A program made the translations under genes and the position numbers. The notes below the pieces were generated by a model. It did not search any database. It worked only from the letters and a program-made list of their open reading frames with translations, and was not told the origin of the DNA. Of a DNA stretch of 64,000 nucleotides, positions 61,264 through 64,000 are shown piece by piece. The stretch lies in contig JAFFSR010000316.1 of NCBI GenBank assembly GCA_017163975.1, positions 2,640,001 through 2,704,000 of the forward strand. The letters are read 5' to 3'. Source of the stretch: Anastatus disparis. Lineage: Eukaryota > Arthropoda > Insecta > Hymenoptera > Eupelmidae. Position 1 is the first letter of the stretch. Every line of letters begins with the position of its first letter.

Positions 61264-63174
61264 TCAACCTGAGAGATATGAAGCAAACCATCTGATAACT
61301 GTGATAGAGACATCAAGTGAAGACATTTTTTTAAGAAGAATAGCATGGCTCACAGTATCAAATGCCTTACTGAAATCAAATAGTAAGAGCATGGTGACAT
61401 AGCATCTATCCATATTAAGCCTGATATCATCCGTTAACCTCAACAAGGCTGTCTGAGTACTATGCCCAGTCCTAAAACCAGCCTGCCGCGGATCCAACAG
61501 CTGTCTAGTAGCCAAGTATTCATGCAATTGCTGATGAACAAGACGCTCAAGTACCTTTGATAAAAATGACAATAAAGAAATAGGGCGAATATCACTCATA
61601 GATTGTGGAGGAGAAACCTTATTGATAGTCTTAACTAGAGACATCTTCCAACATGCTGGAAAAAGACCCTCCCTTAGTGAATCATTGAAGATTCGACGTA
61701 AGAATTGTCCAATTACAGGGAACGCGGAATTTATAAATGATTGAGGAATGGCATCCGGACCTCTAGCCTGCGAAGAGAAACTGCGCACAGCCAGACCAAC
61801 CTGAAACAAAGATACCTCAGAAAACTTAAACATCGGTTTATACGGTTCATCTTCAGTTAAAGAGTTCAAATAATCAGAGACTGATGTAACCGATTGATCA
61901 GATGCTACATTAGAGAAGTAACGATTAAGTTCGTCCACAGAGAAAGAGTGACGAGAAGTATTAGCACTAGAGCAAATACCGAGATTCCTCAGCTCCTTCC
62001 AGATTTTTTAAGAATCAGTGAGCCCAGAGAGTTTATCATGATAATAAAGGAGTTTGGAAGACTCAATGCTCTCATGGGCACGATCACGTGCAGCTCTATA
62101 GCTGAGTAAGTCGAAGTAAAGTCGTGAGCGTTTGTAGCGCCTATAAAGCCTATCTCTCTCGTGAACCAAGCCATGATGCTCTGCAGTAATCCATGGACGA
62201 CGTTTTACACCCTGTCGAACCTTTTTGATGGGCACGAAAAGGGCAATAGCTTTATTTAAATGGCCATAAAGGCAATCAAGTCGAGTCTCAAGAGAGGAAT
62301 CACCGCCACAGATAGAGCAATTCAGAGAGCTAAAATAGTCGAGCAATCTGGCATCATCAACATCCTTATAGTCTCGATAGGAGAAATCATTAAGTACAGG
62401 CTTAGAGAGAGAGGACTTAACAGTGGCTGCAATAAGATCTATAAATGGTACATTGGTCTTCCAATAGTCAAGCAAGGAATCATTTGCATCTACGAGGCAT
62501 AAATCAAGCCAAGTATCAGATGTAGCAGTATGATGGGTTCCACCGTAAGGCGCAGAGAAGAGTGCATTTTCCCTAATTAGACCCTTCAGAAACACAGAGT
62601 CGTCAGAATCAACAGAAAGGTTAGTATTGAAATCGCCTAAGATGATTTTTGTACTATAGCTGTGCATATGAGATGTCAAATCTGGTATGAAATCAGTTCC
62701 AGCTAGAAATGGTGCATGATGTGGCCTGTAGACTACGCCAACAAAAATAGGAGAAACCACATCAGGAGATTTAACCTCACAAAAAAGATATTTAGGTAAA
62801 CCTGGCTTGCCACACCAGCTACCATTCGAAGAACACAGGCGTATGGAATCTAAAGAGCAGTGAACATATAGAGCAACACCACCACCTCTAGTATTACGAT
62901 CCTGCCTGAAAAGCACGTAGTCATCCAGAGCAATTAGAGAGTCACAGACAATCTGACCCAGTTTTGTATCTGTCACAGCTATTATATGAAAATAGGAGCG
63001 AGAAGCCAAGAATAGTCTTACCATTTCAATATGGGCACGAATAGAGTTAGCATTAAAATGACAAACCCTGACACCGTTATCAGTGGTGAAATGTTTTGTA
63101 ATGGTAGATGAATCAGAATTGTTAGTAGCTAATAGAGAGTTAGTCAGGATGGGAGAAGAGTATGGACTTACCAT
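61264..63174 (-). pseudogene. LINE ORF2: endonuclease and partial reverse transcriptase
   Basis: A Met at 63174 starts the frame. Endonuclease signatures run HFNANSIRAH (63050), TDTKLGQI, RGGGVALYV (62890), VVYRPHHAPF and GDFNTNLS (62630), with DTWLDLCLV late. A linker follows with a single in-frame TAA at 62008-62010. Reverse transcriptase begins with RGPDAIPQSF (61760), then ISLLSFLSKVLERLVHQQL, GFRTGHSTQTALLRL and LFDFSKAFDTVSH (61360). A TGA at 61264-61266 interrupts the frame, and homology ends near 61212. FADD, thumb and tail are missing. Confidence 0.9.
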
Positions 63175-63185
63175 AGTATCGATAA

Positions 63186-64000
63186 TCAATCTGTCTTCTT
63201 GTTGTCGGATGATGTTATCCTTGCTAAAAAAGATTCAAGGTCAGCATCGGTAGCAATGCGTACAGGCACATTATCCTTCCTCCTTCTTGCGTATATCACG
63301 CCATTTCGCACGAATGTAATAAAGTTATACTTTTTATCCTTGGCCTTTTCTAGGACACGCAGCTTCAACTGATGTAACAAAGCAGGCAAGTACTCGTTAA
63401 TGTTGATCACAGATGGCGTTAGAGACTCAACAGTCTTGATGTCGGGCGGCAGATGATCGTTGATTTTGGAAGAAACCAGTTTTCTAAATTTAACCTTAGC
63501 GCCAATAACAGCACGAGCCAATGAGGTACTTTTCATAGTGACAAGCAAGGGTACAGTAGACGGACGATCCCGCTGTTGCGGAGATGTAGTAGTTAAGGAG
63601 GCAGACACTGATGCTTCAGCATCTGTAGGTGAAATAGCAGCAACAGATCTGCTTGCAGCCAAAGAGCACCTGAGAGGTCGAACTGATGTTATATCAACAA
63701 GGGAGAACCCTGCGTCAAGCGTAGTAAGCACAGCAAAGACAGCAGACCTAAGATCCTTCAATTCTTCAGGCACAAATCCTCCAATTACCAGGTCTGAGGA
63801 TCTCTCAATACGCACTGTTGTGCAGCCAAGGCCTCACATTGTCGTGACAAAGACCTGTTGACTTTATCCAACTCTTGAAGCTTAACAGATAATGGCTCAG
63901 CTGAAGACACGTCAGAAGATGCGGCAAGCAAGTTATCTACCTTCATCCTCAGTTCCTGCTGTTCACTACGGACCCGCTCCAGCCTAGCCTCATTCTTGCT
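63186..64000 (-). pseudogene. LINE ORF1, frameshifted, continues beyond window
   Basis: A coiled-coil segment (about 63850-64000, ERVRSEQQELRMKVDNLLAA) is followed by a frame change near 63815. The second frame then encodes a domain with YNFITFVRNGVIYARRRK near 63290. This resembles the C-terminal domain seen in ORF1 proteins of CR1/L2-like insect LINEs and FP25K-type proteins. The stop (63188-63186) is 12 bases before the ORF2 Met. The region continues past the window edge. Confidence 0.7.

Larger units (their letters stand above)
61212..64000 (-). mobile_element. Decayed non-LTR retrotransposon (LINE), truncated at both sides
   Basis: Two ORFs on the minus strand. ORF1 runs out of the window at 64000. 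ORF2 has endonuclease and the first part of reverse transcriptase. Sequence ends near 61212 inside reverse transcriptase (SNYLTLK), far before its catalytic FADD box, with no 3-prime UTR or tail. The arrangement resembles Jockey/CR1/L2-group LINEs; I cannot set the clade. Confidence 0.85.

Overview
This is a eukaryotic, strongly AT-rich, intergenic-type window that is almost entirely transposable elements and simple repeats. The mix (Copia, BEL/Pao and Gypsy LTR elements, BED-finger hAT, Helitrons, a two-ORF LINE, many TTAA-flanked hairpin MITEs) and spliceosomal introns in the hAT transposase fit an arthropod, most likely an insect. I cannot name the species, and I see no ordinary single-copy host gene.

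Layout. 1-4170: AT-rich DNA with a gag fragment (minus strand) and a coiled-coil ORF. 4171-7588: a young, internally deleted Copia element with near-identical LTRs. 7680-28452: the main find, a 20,773-bp hAT-type element. It has CAGGGTTGC inverted ends, a perfect 8-bp target duplication (GTGAGTTG), very long terminal inverted repeats full of minisatellite, a decayed intron-containing hAT transposase (20441-23791), and several huge palindromes. A related, unoccupied copy of its target lies just outside its right end. 28435-29330: retroelement leader repeats and a likely LTR. 29383-29891: a Helitron fragment. 29892-35490: repeats, including a 530-bp polypurine tract. 35500-39692: a decayed Helitron (minus strand) carrying two TTAA MITEs. 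39897-42267: MITEs and a threefold TATA-box repeat. 43852-48690: a second decayed Helitron (plus strand) carrying a solo LTR and two MITEs.

49999-50558: the 5-prime end of a BEL/Pao element (LTR, PBS, gag start). 51531-60248: a nearly complete, young Gypsy element (minus strand) with a 4-bp target duplication, a textbook -1 frameshift site between gag and pol, one homopolymer frameshift in integrase, and a third ORF after a strong splice acceptor. 60349-61185: an unrecognised family ORF, broken. 61212-64000: a decayed LINE (minus strand), cut off inside its reverse transcriptase and running out of the window.

How the parts relate: the window is a nest of insertions. The Helitron frames act as natural empty-site controls. 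Removing a MITE or the solo LTR plus one copy of its target duplication leaves an open, sensible Helitron frame, so those boundaries are well supported. The Copia and Gypsy elements are the youngest insertions, and the Helitrons and hAT transposase are old and dead.
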